From Xiashengella succiniciproducens (GTDB lineage: Bacteria; Bacteroidota; Bacteroidia; Bacteroidales; Marinilabiliaceae), in assembly GCF_023674465.1 (NCBI RefSeq), contig NZ_CP098400.1, positions 3,004,801-3,068,800 on the forward strand: a DNA stretch of 64,000 nucleotides, in the 5' to 3' direction. The translations under genes were made by a program, and so were the position numbers. The notes under the pieces were generated by a model. It saw only the letters and a list, made by a program, of their open reading frames with translations. It was not told the DNA's origin and did no database searches. Shown here in pieces: positions 62,970 through 64,000 of the stretch; the first letter of the stretch is position 1; each line of letters begins with the position of its first letter.

Positions 62970-64000
62970 ATGAGTACCTTGTCAAATAACCGCTGGTTCA
63001 GAACACTTAGGGCATTAATTAACCGACATTTGGGTCCCTCGTCCTTGCCGGGTGAGGGAATCAATTACTGGCGTGACCGTATATTTCACTATTTCTCACT
63101 TGCTGTTATCTTTTTCGGGATAGTTCTTTATCTATACTACGGCTTCAATTTTCTTGTTGCAGGACAATACAAATACCTGGTATTCCTAACTGCTGTTTTC
63201 ATCACCTCAATGCTCGTCCTGGGGGTTGGAGCAATACCTGTAAGGTTCAAAGTAGGCTGGGTGCTGTTTATGCTATATCTATCAGGTACCTTCCTTCTTT
63301 TCATGGGGCCTCATACCAATATTGGAATGCTTTTTCTGCTCGCTTGCTCTGTACTTGCAGTTACTCTTTCTGGTGCACTAATCGGAATCTGGTATACTGC
63401 ACTGCATTTCCTGACATTGGTAGCTGCAGGAATATACTGGCATTCGGGATATATAGCCCATGCTGATCCCCCGGATATCTCCCTTCATACCTATATCAAC
63501 ATATCGATACTATTTATGATGCTCAACATTGTCAGCCTTGCACCGCTAATGTCGCTGCTTAACGGCCTTATGTTTAGCATAAAGAAAGAACACAGGTATC
63601 AGCGCATCTTACGCAGGGAACAGGAAGATCTGGTACTGGCAAGACAAAAGGCAGAGGAATCTGATCGTCTCAAATCAGCATTTCTGTCAAATATGTCGCA
63701 TGAGATAAGGACTCCTATGAATGCAATTCTTGGTTTTTCCAACCTGCTTGCAAATAAGAATATTAGTAACGAGGAAAAACTGGGATTTATCCATCTGATA
63801 CGTCACAATGCCAACAATCTGATGTCGTTGGTAGACGACATCATTGAAATCTCCAAGATAGAAAGTGGTCAGTTTGAACTCCACAACTGTCACTGCCGCC
63901 TTAATCAATTAATGCAGGAGATTAAGGACATGTTTGAAGAGGAACTGATACGTAGAGGTAATAAATCGGTGAAGATCTACCTTAGGGAAGGATTGTCAGA
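62970..64000 (+). CDS. Membrane histidine kinase, 5' part (cut by window end)
   Basis: The frame is open from the ATG at 62970 to the last base. The visible 343 residues hold about five membrane helices (residues ~40-205: FHYFSLAVIFFGIVLYL, YLVFLTAVFITSMLVLG, then further hydrophobic stretches), a coiled linker ('RREQEDLVLARQKAEESDRLK') and a HisKA domain with the phosphoacceptor His in '[16 protein letters not shown]', followed by 'EISKIESGQF'. The ATPase domain and any receiver lie outside. It starts 141 bp after copA. The signal it senses is unknown. Confidence 0.9.
   Translation, partial: MSTLSNNRWFRTLRALINRHLGPSSLPGEGINYWRDRIFHYFSLAVIFFGIVLYLYYGFNFLVAGQYKYLVFLTAVFITSMLVLGVGAIPVRFKVGWVLFMLYLSGTFLLFMGPHTNIGMLFLLACSVLAVTLSGALIGIWYTALHFLTLVAAGIYWHSGYIAHADPPDISLHTYINISILFMMLNIVSLAPLMSLLNGLMFSIKKEHRYQRILRREQEDLVLARQKAEESDRLKSAFLSNMSHEIRTPMNAILGFSNLLANKNISNEEKLGFIHLIRHNANNLMSLVDDIIEISKIESGQFELHNCHCRLNQLMQEIKDMFEEELIRRGNKSVKIYLREGLS

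Noticed and set aside
1-64000. CRISPR array, prophage or toxin-antitoxin/defence island
   Set aside because: No regular spaced repeats, integrase, phage structural genes or recognised defence domains were seen.

Overview
The window comes from a member of the Bacteroidota, most likely the Bacteroidales or Marinilabiliales; I cannot fix the genus. The evidence is the promoter pattern (a TTTG or TTG box 19-20 bp upstream of TAnnTTTG, seen before tRNAs and several genes), a DUF4270 lipoprotein, TonB-type energy transducers, a type IX secretion-style C-terminal domain, a DUF2723 protein, a three-gene b-type succinate dehydrogenase/fumarate reductase, and many hairpin terminators. Nearly all of it is chromosomal core. 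The only clear mobile element is one IS1182-type insertion near 55.1-56.9 kb. I saw no prophage, CRISPR array or obvious defence island.

Layout. 0-10.5 kb: the end of a class A penicillin-binding protein, radA, panC-panD, a half-length glycogen synthase-like protein next to a DUF4270 lipoprotein, riboflavin synthase, a short-chain dehydrogenase, an acetyltransferase, a nucleotide-sugar dehydrogenase and a deacetylase-like protein. 10.6-16.7 kb: metK behind a SAM-II-like riboswitch, a nagB variant, tRNA-Glu/rpsT/tRNA-Glu, radC, a FemAB-like protein, upp and folK. 16.8-27.3 kb: sppA, lpxK, purine nucleoside phosphorylase, a large secreted lamin-tail protein, asd, fhs and hflX. 27.4-35.7 kb: three tandem TonB paralogues, tRNA-Ala, a flippase-like membrane protein, then a binding lipoprotein overlapping a hybrid histidine kinase. 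35.7-43.5 kb: a polytopic membrane protein, purD, a polysaccharide deacetylase joined end to end with a DUF2723 protein, tRNA-Gln, and a TlpA-like thioredoxin with a membrane partner. 43.5-55 kb: a small cysteine-bearing protein, pyrH, the rplM-rpsI-rpsB-tsf ribosomal cluster with a structured leader, an outer-membrane protein, a cytidylate kinase-like protein, a MATE exporter and sdhCAB. 55-64 kb: the insertion sequence, a CAP-domain protein, a DedA-like protein, tRNA-Arg, an aminotransferase-like protein that lacks the PLP lysine, recO, tRNA-Leu, a copper ATPase and the start of a second histidine kinase cut by the window edge.

The strongest leads are: (1) the binding lipoprotein/hybrid kinase pair at 31.7-35.7 kb, which resembles a TorT/TorS-like ligand-sensing unit with no transporter genes beside it; (2) the aminotransferase homologue with the PLP lysine replaced by Asn and two other core residues changed; (3) the truncated glycogen synthase-like protein lacking the substrate-binding loop, paired with DUF4270; (4) RNA control elements before metK and rplM; and (5) a 30-nt terminator sequence shared exactly by tsf and the right end of the insertion sequence.

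Coordinates and motifs were read by eye. No database search, folding or alignment program was run. Family names rest on recognised motifs.
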